From the NCBI GenBank assembly GCA_033557835.1, contig JAWQRO010000389.1, positions 1 through 40,233 on the forward strand: a DNA stretch of 40,233 nucleotides. Direction: 5' to 3'. A program made the position numbers and the translations under genes. Positions 1-9,904 of this stretch are shown one piece after another; the stretch's first letter is position 1; the number at the start of each line of letters is the position of its first letter. A model generated the notes under the pieces. It was not told the origin of the DNA. It worked only from the letters and a program-made list of their open reading frames with translations, and did no database searches. The DNA comes from Helochares maculicollis (taxonomy: Eukaryota > Arthropoda > Insecta > Coleoptera > Hydrophilidae).

Positions 1-127
1 AGGTGGGAGCATCGCTGGGAAAAGTGTATAGATGTAAAAGGAGATTATATAGAAAAATAAAAATGAATTTGAAAAAAAAACTACTTGTTTTATTGTTAGG
101 TCGGAAACTTTTCAGACAACCCTCGTA
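1..127 (+). mobile_element. 3' end of a mariner element (transposase C-terminus, 3' UTR, terminal repeat)
   Basis: The first 57 bases read as the C-terminus of a mariner transposase, RWEHRWEKCIDVKGDYIEK then TAA at 58-60. That matches the usual 'RWxKCIxxxGDYxEK' ending of this transposase type, often labelled SETMAR-like in insect annotations. A short 3' UTR follows. The element ends at about 125 in a terminal repeat that reads inward from the other strand as GAGGGTTGTCTGAAAAGT, followed by a TA target dinucleotide. The rest of the element lies left of the window. Positions 9-127 are the exact reverse complement of 40115-40233 by my reading, so both copies are young. The element moves by a cut-and-paste DDD transposase; nothing here says whether this copy is active. 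Confidence 0.85.
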
Positions 128-182
128 TGATTAGCTCTATCTGTTGGGAAAAAAACGAAATTACTGTCCGAACAACCCAATA
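128..182 (-). mobile_element. Terminal-repeat fragment of a second mariner-like element
   Basis: Read on the minus strand from 180, the sequence starts TTGGGTTGTTCGGACAGTAA and continues TTTCGTTTTT, with TA at 181-182. This has the layout of a mariner terminal inverted repeat (TA, then TTGGGTTG..., then AGTAATT). It differs from both the mellifera-type repeat at 2246 and the flanking element's repeat. Only about 50 bp remain, because the flanking mariner abuts it at 127. I infer that one mariner inserted next to or into the end of another. Confidence 0.5.
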
Positions 183-304
183 AATATAAAGCAATCACAC
201 TATTACGTTTGAATTCCATCGCTTATAACTTTATTTTGCGTTCACTTTTGGAAAAATGCTTTTGCACGCTTGTAAAAAATACTCAGAACTGTCTGATAGC
301 AAAT

Positions 305-544
305 TTATAAAAAGCTGCTGCCATTGTGACGGCTGCGCAAAAGGTTAAAAATTAGTAACACTTCGAGTGCCCAACCCTGTAGGCTTGTGCGACCACGTTT
401 AAATTCTAATGCCCACTTACAGACCATTGTTTTAGATGTAGCAGCATCCTCTAATACATTCACCATTTCACTATAAATTTCCATCGCCTTCAAAACCTTT
501 TTGACTAAAAATTTTTGTATCGCACAATGTTCATTTTTGTCCAT
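305..544 (-). pseudogene. Mariner transposase N-terminal relic
   Basis: The open frame starts at an ATG (544-542) and opens MDKNEHCAIQKFLVKK. It continues with EMVNVLEDAA, then KWALEFKRGRTSL. This is the N-terminal helix-turn-helix region of a SETMAR-like mariner transposase, in which the first 60 residues normally end 'KW..EFKRGRTSLEDDPR'. Homology fades after about residue 58, and the frame then closes with no catalytic domain, so roughly 280 of 340 residues are missing. No terminal repeat is visible upstream of 545. It is a dead 5' fragment, older than the flanking copy. Confidence 0.7.
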
Positions 545-2243
545 GATTAAATTACGTTGACACGTCTAACATCAAAGCGTCATAAAAACACGGACAAGGG
601 ATTTCCAACAGTGGTTCTTAACATGTACAGGTAATTAATATCTGGGTTACTAATTATGCCCCAAATTGCGAACAAAATCCTATCGCTTAATATTTCTTTT
701 ATCTACCATCCCTTTAAGTTTTGTAACTTAATTTTGAAACAGGCCTTATTTGGATTGTTGAATGTGCTTCAAAACAATTAGTTCGTTTCGTTGCGAAATA
801 TTAACATTACGGGCCAAATATTGAATTGGTGCCGTCGACGGTGAAAGAATGCAATCCTGATTGGATGGTTTTTCACACAATGAACGACCCCCAGGATATG
901 TTTGTTTTACGTTCTGGTGTTTTCAAAAGTCATCAATAATTAACTGATTGAACTCGTACAAACCTGTGCATTTCGAATGGTAGCGACAAAACAATTATAT
1001 GATCCTGTTCGGTGCGAATTTAACAGGAACAGTGCGCTTTGTGGCAGCCAGTATTGACCGAAGCAATTTCCGAATGAAAATTCCCTCCCCTTCTTGTTTT
1101 CCAGCGACCCGACAGGTCTACAATAAAACTTGTTGAATGCGAACAGGCCTGAGGGAAAGTCTGGAATACAGAGATTCGAACCGAACATGCTGTTTTCATT
1201 GCAAATGACAGCCCAGCTATTCTCTTTGAATCGTGCAGTCACCACCGCAGCAACCACCGGACAGCGTCGCCCTCACTCCTGCATGAAGATGATGCATCTA
1301 AAAAATTCAGAGCGTGTCATTCAAAATGAATCACAATTTCCCATTTAGACTAGTTGGCGGAGACGTGTCTTATATGCATGAGACCAATTGCCTCATTGCT
1401 TCCGGTGCTGCTGCTGCTGCTGCTCTTAGAGGATAATGCATTTAAATGGGACATTCCTTTAAATGCGATTTCTTCGCAGAACCCTAAGTGCAGGCGAGAA
1501 TGATGGCTCTTTTCATCAAGAGAGAACATTCGATTATTCCGCTTTGTTTGTCCCTGCTATTCTTATTAGACATTCAAGGGAAATATGGAGGATTGTCCTT
1601 GTTTACTCGTAGACTCTTTTAAATCGTCTTGGACCGATGTCTACGACTAAATCAAATTGATTTGCTACAATTGCGATTTTTGATACTTGCATCTACTACA
1701 GTTAACCCCCGCTTAAATTCTGGGAGTACAAACCTGGACTACTAGATTCAATATGCATGCAAGGGTTTTTATTGCAACTGAGTCAGAAAACTCGGGAGAT
1801 TCGTCGAATGCATCACTTTGCTTAGATACACGAAAAAAGGTAAAACTTAACAAATATCGGTCACAGCTTCGCTTGTGTGGACTGCAGAATCTCCATGCGT
1901 ATGTCTTCGTCTTCGTGATTTTCTCTCATGAAAGGACAATCTAAGCTGGCGTTGTCTTAGTGCGGAAACATTAATTTTACAAATGGCTCGGACCCAAAGT
2001 CTAATCAATTTTGCAGTAGAGTACTGACGCTTGTTTCTGCAGAGGAATTACAACAGTAGCATAACATGTGCCGACTTAGTCACTTTTTCCATTTTCATTT
2101 GTTTGTCTTGGTGACAGTTGAAATCTCGACATCTCTTTAAACTTAGGCTCTAAAAACGGATATTTCCATTAAAAGCAATTTTTATCCGCTTAGCTTTGCT
2201 TTGCCCTTATTTTCTTTAGTGTTCATTTATTTATTTTATATTT
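545..2243. other. Non-coding stretch with a GCT microsatellite and a short hairpin
   Basis: I see no recognisable gene or transposon here. An imperfectly supported open frame on the minus strand (940-1257) has no family features. A (TGC)n run of about six units lies at 1406-1424. A perfect 9-bp inverted repeat, GCATTTAAA...TTTAAATGC, lies at 1438-1446 and 1458-1466. The rest is AT-rich and featureless to me. Confidence 0.5.
1406..1424 (+). repeat. (TGC)6 trinucleotide microsatellite
   Basis: Six uninterrupted TGC/GCT units. It is not inside any frame I would call coding. Confidence 0.85.
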
Positions 2244-2245
2244 TA

Positions 2246-3533
2246 TTGGGTTGGCAACTAAGTAACTGCGGATTTCACTCATAGACGGCTTCAGTTGAAC
2301 TTTTAGATTTGCAGACGTAGTACAAATGTAAAACACATTTTGTTATTTGATAGTTGGCAATTTAGCTATCAATCAGTAAAAAAGGTTTTTTGATCGGTTG
2401 CGTAGTTTTCGTTTGGCCTTCGTTGAAAAATGGAAAATCAAAAGGAACATTTTCGTCCTATTTTGCCTTTTTATTTCCGCAAAGGGAAAAACGCATCGCA
2501 AGCCCATAAAAAGTTATGTGCTGTTTATGGCGACGAAGCCTTAAAAGAACGGCAGTGCCAATATTGGTTTGCCTAATTTCGTTCTGGTCATTTTTCACTC
2601 AAAGATGCGAAACGCTCTGGTCGCCCAGTTGAAGTTGATGACGTCCTAATCAAAGCAATAATCGATTCGGATCGTCTTAGTACAACACGTGAGATTGCAG
2701 AGAAGCTTCATGTATCACATACATGCATTGAAAATCTCTTAAAACAACTTGGCTACGTTCAAAAACTCGATACATGGGTTCCTCGCGAACTGAAAGAATC
2801 GCATTTAACGCAACGCATTAACAGCTGCGATTTGCTAAAGAAACCTAATAAAAATGATCCATTTTTAAAACGACTGATAACTGGCGATGAAAAATGGCTT
2901 GTCTACAACAATATCAAGAGGAAATGATCGTGGAGCAGGCCAGGTGAACCAACTCAAACAACATCAAAAGCTGATATTCATCAAAAGAAGGTTTTGTTAT
3001 CCTTTCGGTGGGATTACAAAGGAATTGTCTATTTTGAACTCTTACCACCCAACCTAACGATCAATTCTGATGTCTACATTGAACAACTAACGAAATTAAA
3101 CAATGCAGTTGAAGAAAAGCGACCCGAATTGACAAATCCAAAAAGTGTTGTATTCCATCATGACAATGCAAGGCCACACACATCTTTGGTCACTCGGCAA
3201 AAATTATCGGAGCTTGATTGGGATGTTTTGCCACATTCACCATATAGTCATGACCTTGCTCCATCTGAGTACTTTTTGTTTCGATCTTTGCAAAACTCCT
3301 TGAATGGTAAAAAATGCAATAATGATGATGGTGCCAAATCGTACCTGATTGAGTTTTTTGCTAATAAAAACCAGAAGTTTTATGAACGTGAAATTATGAT
3401 GTTGCCTGAAAGATGGCAAAAGGTCATTGATCAAAATGGGCAATACATTACAGAATAAAGATATTTAGTTCCATGAAAAAATTGTCTTTGATTTTCTAAC
3501 AAACAATCCGCAATTACTTAGTTGCCAACCCTA
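2246..3533 (+). mobile_element. Near-complete mellifera-type mariner transposon
   Basis: The element is 1288 bp, the normal mariner size, with both ends present. Its terminal repeats share GGGTTGGCAACTAAGTAA[C/T]TGCGGATT, 27 bp with one mismatch (left about 2248-2274, right 3505-3531). TA dinucleotides lie at 2244-2245 and 3534-3535, as expected for the target duplication. The TTGGGTTGGCAACTAAGTAA end is typical of the mellifera subfamily. It contains one transposase reading frame with two stop codons. The intact ends mean it could still be mobilised in trans. Confidence 0.9.
2430..3458 (+). pseudogene. Mariner transposase, two in-frame stops, otherwise full length
   Basis: The frame runs 342 codons from ATG 2430, the usual mariner length, without a frameshift. 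The N-terminal helix-turn-helix part starts MENQKEHFRPILPFYFRKGK. The catalytic part shows TGDEKW (Asp codon 153), HHDNARPH (Asp codon 245) and, 34 residues later, APSEY (codon 280). Mariners normally have Asp there (D,D34D); here the codon is GAG, giving Glu. TAA at 2574-2576 (codon 49) sits where the family has Lys in 'AKFRSG'. TGA at 2925-2927 (codon 166) sits in 'KRKRSWS' where Arg is expected, consistent with CGA to TGA decay. An open frame from 2994 covers only the C-terminal half. It cannot make transposase without readthrough. Confidence 0.92.
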
Positions 3534-3620
3534 TACTATTCACTAGTCTTGACTTTTAAAATGGGAATTCAAAACTAAAGGAAAGGTCCCATTTTAGAAT
3601 ATGAATTTATAACTAAAAAA

Positions 3621-4585
3621 TGAAATTTATGACGGTAAAGCCCCACTTCCGGTTTTCAAATTTACACGGAACTATTTGTTATTGCTATATTTTCCATGGT
3701 CAGCATTTTTGTAATTTTTTTTATTCCAAGGCCTACTAAAATTGGAATTTTCAAAAGTATAAAAACAGCACTTTCGGTGCTCCGATCATGTTGAAAAATT
3801 GTATCTGTCAGTTTTTTGCAATATTTAAGATGTGTACGAAATTTCATTCCGATAGCTAATTTGAAAGACTACTTTCTTTAGAATCATTTCCAAACTGTGT
3901 AGGTAAACGGGTACTTCCGGTGGTCCTACATGCCTCAAAAGTTGATACAGATCTATGTTTTTGCGATAATGGTCGTATGCCAAATTTCATTGCTCCAGCT
4001 CATACGGTCTGACCGCTATCGTGTTTACATACAGACAACATGCCAAAAATGGTCAAAATGGATTCAGGGGTACTCAAAACGTGGAGATTCGTCAAAGTCT
4101 CGAGGTCAAATTTTTTCATGTTCCCAATACCTTCCCTTTACTATACTTCGTATAGTGTACAAGAATGTAAAAATGAAATTTATGACGGTAAAATCCCATT
4201 TCCGGATTTCAAATTTACACGGAACTCTTTGTTATTGCTACATTTTCCACGCTTAGCATTTTTGTAACATTTTTTTATTCCAACGCCTGCCAAAATTGAA
4301 ATTTTGAAAATTATAAAAATAGCACGTTCGGTGCTCCGATCATGTTGAAAATTAGTATCTGTCAGGTTTTTGCGATATTTAAGATGTGTACGAAATTTCA
4401 TTCCGATAGCTTAATTTTAAAGACTACTTTACTTGGAAAAATTTCAAAACGGTCTAGGTAAACGGCTACTTTCAGTGGCTCTACATGCCTCAACAGTTGA
4501 TAGAGATCTAACTTTTTGCGATAATGGCCCTATGCCAAATGAAATTGCTCCAGCTCAAACGGTTTGACCAATATCGTGTTTCCAT

Positions 4586-4616
<31 letters not shown>

Positions 4617-4752
4617 ATATGCCAAAAATGGTCAAAATGAATTCAGGGGCACTCAAAACGTGGAGATCCGTCAAAATCTCGAGGTAGAATTTTTTATGAT
4701 CCTAATAGCTTCCCTTTACTATACTTTGAATAGTATACGGAAATGTAAAAAT
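3621..4752 (+). repeat. Head-to-tail dimer of a 553-bp interspersed repeat
   Basis: Unit 1 starts TGAAATTTATGACGG at 3621 and unit 2 starts with the same word at 4174, giving a period of 553 bp. Shared blocks follow in the same order: GGTGCTCCGATCATGTTGAA, AAGATGTGTACGAAATTTCA, GTCTAGGTAAACGG-like, ATGCCAAAAATGGTCAAAAT and CTTCCCTTTACTATACTT. Unit 2 is longer because its CA run has expanded (4586-4612). Each unit ends in an ATGTAAAAA tail. Small open frames inside (for example minus 4180-4401) occur in both copies and look incidental. Diverged single copies lie at about 6720-7015 and 22196-22455. The family is unidentified. A non-LTR 3' tail is possible, but head-to-tail dimers also fit Penelope-like or satellite-like elements. 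Confidence 0.85.
4586..4612 (+). repeat. (AC)13 microsatellite inside repeat unit 2
   Basis: An uninterrupted AC run. Unit 1 has only a short ACAGACA at the same place, so the run expanded after the dimer formed. Confidence 0.9.
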
Positions 4753-4830
4753 TAGAAACCAATCCCGAACTGTCGAGATCTCGATTGACTTTGGAGGGTG
4801 TTGGCTTCATAAAAAATAGACAAATATGAC

Positions 4831-5095
4831 GAGGAAGAGCTTTCATTGGAAAATTACTTGAAGGGAGCTGCTGATATTTATTTTGAATAAAATCTATTCC
4901 TGCATCGTGGGATTAAAAGGAGATTGCTGGTGAAGATTGGTTGGAAATCGTCATCCAACTCTCTTTATACGATCACCTAAAGCTATGAGGTTATCCCGAG
5001 CGCCATCTTTTAACAAAGCTGAACACCTACGTTTAAATCTAAGCCCTGGTGACATTTGGGACGTAGATGAAACATGACTGGCAACGGTGTAACTT
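4831..5095 (+). pseudogene. pogo/Tigger-like (CENP-B type) transposase relic
   Basis: A decayed reading frame in which I recognise, in order: EEELSLENYLKGAADIYF (the 'EQELENYI' helix), KEIAGEDWLEI (matching 'AGKDWL..FL'), then after a frameshift RHPTLFIRSPKAMRLSRAPS with FNKAEHLR, and finally IWDVDET-stop-LATV. The last matches the 'IYNVDETGLSTV' motif that carries the first catalytic Asp of pogo-type DDE transposases. The stop replaces the usual Gly codon (GGA to TGA). At least one frameshift (near 4955) and several stops make it dead. Recognisable similarity ends within a few bases of the TTAA-flanked element at 5101, which probably inserted into it. Any continuation past 6001 is not convincing. 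Confidence 0.65.
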
Positions 5096-5096
5096 C

Positions 5097-6001
5097 TTAA
5101 GGGGGTATTCTAGTGTAGAAAATTGAAAAAAAAATCGATTTTTTGTTCATATTTCTAAAGTTTAGACATTCAAGAATATGTCACTAAAAGTATTTTTCAA
5201 AATTCTCATTAGTTTCAGAGTTATAGCCGTTTGTAGTAGCCCGCATCGGTTCCGGTCCGACCGTTACAAATCAACAGAAGACGGTAGACGTTCCCGGAAT
5301 TTCAATGGATGAAAACCCCTTATAAAACCTATTATATAGGTTTTTAAAATCTTTATTTAATTCAAAAAACTTAGAAACAGGTTTTGTTGAAATATTCTCT
5401 CTTTAATTTTATTTTTAGTTAGTTTTGAGCTAACCTATCAGTTAAATCACCGAAAACTTGTCCGAAAACTTTTTCTCGAAACTACTTTTTTCGGGCTGGC
5501 GGGACGGATATCTCCAGTTCTAATAGACCGATTTCTTTCAAATTTGGAGAGAATGTTCTTTATACATCCCTTTATCGCATGAACCACGACCATAACGATA
5601 ACTTTTCATATAGTACTTTTAAAAAGCTCGAGAGTGTTGAAAAATCAGGCAAAAAAATTTTTTTTTCACACTGCCGCCATTTTGTCAAAAAAATTTGTTT
5701 TTTCTTGTCCGTGGTTCATACAATAGCAGCATCTATAATAATTATAACGTTGGTATTTTTTTATTTTTCCAATCACCAGGAGGGTCGACTTCACGCCCGC
5801 CAGTACAACTTGTTTTTTTAGGACCCCCCACTCTCCATAACTTTGTGGATTAAATTTTTTTTTGTAAATTATTTTATGTACTATTAAAATATCAGTACTC
5901 AAACTATAAAAAATGGATGGTAAAATTATTATTTGCTTCACTTTTACAGCGCTTCAAAAAGCGGGCGAAATTCGTGCCTCTACACTAGAATACCCCCTTA
6001 A
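5097..6001. mobile_element. TTAA-flanked non-autonomous DNA transposon (piggyBac-like MITE)
   Basis: A perfect 19-bp inverted repeat, GGGGGTATTCTAGTGTAGA, bounds 5101-5119 and 5979-5997. Both sides are flanked by TTAA (5097-5100 and 5998-6001). A TTAA target duplication is the hallmark of piggyBac; some Sola elements also use it. The 897-bp interior has no frame above about 90 codons and no transposase motif, so it must rely on a transposase made elsewhere. A shorter internal inverted pair (TGAACCACGAC at 5579 and its near complement at 5708) is present. Intact ends and duplication suggest a fairly recent insertion. Confidence 0.85.
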
Positions 6002-6600
6002 GGAGGCAATTTGCAGCAACTTGCATTGCATCAGTTGGATTAGGTATATTTAAAATCACTAGTCATTTGTTCTGTTGTACCACTAACTCATTTCTAATTA
6101 AGCTTTAAACAATAAAAAATGTAGAAAACATATTTGAGTTGTTTCTCTAAAGATAATATTTAAAGTCAATTTATAAACATAAGTGTACACATTTTTCAAG
6201 TAACTTTTATTAGACTAGTGTTTACACTAAAAGAGATGATATAATTGATTTTTCTTAGTTTAGTGATTATTTTTGCTCTACTAGAGCTCATCATTATCAG
6301 GCACCTATTCTGACACTGTATTTCAAAAAGAATGGTTAGATTGCCCAAAACAAAACATCAGACTAGCTGACAAAATAATCTAGCAAATAATGTGAAAACC
6401 ATTACATAGGTTCTACACGTAAATAAAAATAGGCGAAGCTGAAAAAATGGCTTTGTTATTTGGATGTACCATTTTTAAGATGCTTTCCTTGTTTTTGGCT
6501 TAAGATTTGGTTATATTGGAGATAATGGAGTCTAGAACATTCTTTGGATAGATATCAGATTAGTATAATATAAAGAAATCATTATTTTTACAACGGTACT
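6002..6600. other. AT-rich stretch, nothing recognised
   Basis: I see no coding frame, terminal repeat or tandem structure here. Confidence 0.4.
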
Positions 6601-6719
6601 GTGGGTGGGTTAGTTCAATTAGAGATATGCCTACTTATAAGAGCTGAACTGTTATTAAAAATAATAAATAAGCAAGTAAAGTCTTACTTCCCATCCTATC
6701 AAATTCTATCAAGCTTAAA

Positions 6720-7015
6720 ACAATATCACGTCTGCTGCACCAATCGGTTCGAAATTTTGTGTACAAAATTATACTTTGAAGGCTTTATTTTAACGAATGA
6801 TTTACTTGAGAATACCAAGGGTCATTGCTCTAGCTCAAACACTATGAAAACTATCATGCTACATACACACAAAAAGACACAGACACTTAGACAGAATGCT
6901 AATATTCTCAAAATGGATTCAGTGGCGCTTAAGTAGGAACACCCATCAAAATTTCGAGTTCAATATACCTACTTCGGTTGAGAAGAGCATACTTTGAATT
7001 TTCCTTCAAATTATA
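6720..7015 (+). repeat. Diverged copy of the 553-bp repeat (3' half)
   Basis: It aligns in order with unit 2: CATTGCTCTAGCTCAAAC against ATTGCTCCAGCTCAAAC, then a short CA/ACACAGACA region, TCTCAAAATGGATTCAGTGG against GTCAAAATGAATTCAGGGG, CATCAAAATTTCGAG against CGTCAAAATCTCGAG, and ATACTTTGAAT. It is much more diverged than the dimer and lacks the long CA run. Confidence 0.6.
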
Positions 7016-9904
7016 AATACTTGATATTCTACATTAATTTATTGTTTTTTTTAATTTTTAATGATTGTTCTTTCATTATGGATGTCTAAATATATTACGT
7101 TGACGTTTTTGATTAACGGACTCGTTTGAGCGTGCTGCGAGAATGTAAAAATGATCAGAATCAAGAATCTATAAACTAATAACATTTATCGCCTTTACAG
7201 CAGCAGACGCAAGACGGTTGCACTCAACCAAAAACGCATTCAACTCGGAGCCAATAAAGTCCTTTTTTTTCTACGTTGACAATGGCGTCCCTGAAGATTT
7301 GCGCGACTTGAAGTGTAAACGCACCATAAGAGCTTTTCTGAACAGTAATAAGAAAATCTGGGAACAGGTCTCTAGGTGATACATCAACGCTTTTTTTATT
7401 CTGTTTAGAGCGTGACAAAGCCAGGAGCACAATACAAAAATAATCTACTTACTCGTAGATATTCCTCCCCTTGAAAATTGCACGATGTCTCTTAAAAAGC
7501 GGCAATATGAGTTTTACATGAAATTTTAATTTCATGTGATCTTGCACGTTTGCGCGCACACCCTATTCTGAATGAGGCCCTCTCTCGTAATATTACTGAA
7601 AATGTTCTCACAAAGAAAGATGCCGGAATTCCCCGGCACTAAAATTGAGACGTGTAAATTCTCAAAATAAACTTATTAAGTCCTCATTAAGCTTAATGAA
7701 GACGAAGTATTTCAACTTTTCCAGTAATATTTATTCTAAGTTAAAGTACGTGAGGTTAACATCTATCTCCTCTTAAAACGACGAAGTCGGAAGGGACGAG
7801 GTGAAAATTGAAACCTCTTCCCGTCGTACATACAATTCGCTTCCCCACGTGCACAGAAATAGTCCCGTGTACGCGTAGAACGCTCAAATATAGTTATAGT
7901 TGATTCAGGCGCCTTTTCGAACACAGCATGGCGTCTCGATCTTATTTAGCTGGTACACGAACCTCTCTATCGAGCATATAAATCAATTTATCTGATCTTC
8001 AAGTTAATTATCCGATAAACCCAATTGAGCCACTTCATAGATATTAGAAAAGCATTTGATATAGAAGCTATGTTTACAGATATTTTATTGGCATTTTAAA
8101 ATAATTTTGCAAGACGAAAAGCGTTGGTAAAAAGCCGATAGCACAATGAAAATTCCCCTCATTCGGCAATTGGAACAATTTAAGGAGCTAGGCCAATCTA
8201 GAGGCCGAAAAATACACTTTATGTGATATTGTTTGTCGGTAAGAATATCCATCAAATCGAAATTACAAAGTTAGAATTTTATTCTACATATTATTGACTG
8301 TACAACATAGTTTTTATAGAATAATTTCTTTAAAAATGGTTGATACGCAGCGTTTCTCAAACAACCTCTTTATTTTGGAAGAAGCCACTACCGCACCAAC
8401 AGCTACTGAAATGTTGAATTCTGACGAGTCATTAGTTTTTTTTATTGTACACTAGCAATTGTTGCCCTTCTAATAGCCAATTTGAGCTCAAAATTAGAAT
8501 AAATATTGTTAATTCAAATTCTTAACAACCACTCTCTAAAAACGATACCAATCTGTTATGTTTTCATTTTGATTCTATTCTAGTCTGATATTTATGGCAC
8601 AGTGGACCTACGTATTTTTACTTTAGTTACACTATCAGAGAGCACACCATCAGATTTTGACATCTTGACGAGCATCATGAATGTATTTAGAAGGAATAAG
8701 ATGCTGTTCCGAAAGGCCAAGGGATTTTAAGGTGTGTCCAAATTCAACATCGTAATCTTTTAGAGTTTCCCTCTGACTCACAAATTCATATTAGCCGCAA
8801 GAGTAGTTGATAGCAAAACTGTTATTAATATTAATATTAATATTTTAAGATATAAGTTGCACTTCTGCCTTAATTTCTTTAGATGCGTAGGAGATTCTTT
8901 TAGAAAGATGTGCAGAAAAAAGTGTTGCAAAATTTAATAATTTTAGGCGAGTCCAGAGAGGTGAATACTTTTTCTTTCTTTCGAAATGGAGCATTATTGA
9001 GTGATTGCCCGCTTGCCCGAAAAACAAGAATTAATAATAAAACATGTATTGTGTAGATCCTAACACTATATATTTAGTTTTTAGGTGTAAGAACAATCCA
9101 TTTAACCTGATGGGTTTCAAAAGCATAATCATATAAACGATCAACATTTGTACCATCAGCAGCTTCTGATCCGGAGAATACACGTTTTGCAAAAGAACAA
9201 ATTATTCATTTCTTTATTTTTATAAGGAACACTATTTTCTTTTATCTATAAAGTCGGATTTTAAGACTTACTGGCATTTAAAAAACCTGCAATGTTAATT
9301 CCTTAAAACCCTCCCTAAATTTTTAGCCTTAAAAATGAATTAAAGCGATCATTTCTTCATCTGTAATACGTATGAGTATTGGAGAATCATTTTTGCAAAA
9401 TAACCAAATTAACATTACTCACAAAATTAAACAAAGTCAGCACAATTATAGATAAAAAACAAATTTTTCTCTATACTATACTTTGAGAAACAAATAATTT
9501 GAGACATTTCTCGATCACAATCTTTCGAATAACATTTTAGAGATCCTAAGAAGCCATTTAAAACAATAAAAAATAATTCGCAATGTTGAAAATTCTTTAG
9601 TGTCATAACCTCTTAAAAGGAGATTTTGCCATTTGCGTACTGAAGAACTTTCTTGTATATAACAATGCGAAGAGTGTTTTTTGAATATAATAGGAACTAA
9701 TGTATGTAACCCCAATTATTAAAAAAAAATGAATTTCTTTCACAATTTTTTTAATCGAAGATATTACAAAAGTGTTTTGTCGTATAGATTCCATGTATTT
9801 TATTTCTCATATTTTTCAAACTAATTTAGGAGGTTTGCATTGCAATTTTTCTTAGTATATACCTCCCACGCTCACAAATTTTTCTAAAGAAAACTCTATC
9901 CTTA
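7016..9904. other. Long AT-rich non-coding stretch
   Basis: I recognise no gene or transposon protein. Small items: a 10-bp-arm palindrome ACATGAAATT-TT-AATTTCATGT at 7516-7537; an imperfect hairpin around 7790-7835; a TTAATA microsatellite at 8824-8845; and a 31-codon protein-like segment on the minus strand at about 9073-9168, reported under findings. Short frames such as minus 7224-7430 and minus 8845-9027 have no family features. Confidence 0.4.
8824..8845 (+). repeat. TTAATA microsatellite
   Basis: About three and a half TTAATA units in a row. Confidence 0.8.

Noticed and set aside
157..222. A short mariner-like peptide MEFKRNSVIALYLLG on the minus strand
   Set aside because: It runs straight into a terminal-repeat-like sequence, where no coding should lie, and it is only about 15 residues.
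1165..1185. tRNA B-box-like GGTTCGAATC on the minus strand
   Set aside because: The flanking bases do not pair into a T-stem and no acceptor or anticodon arm is found around it.
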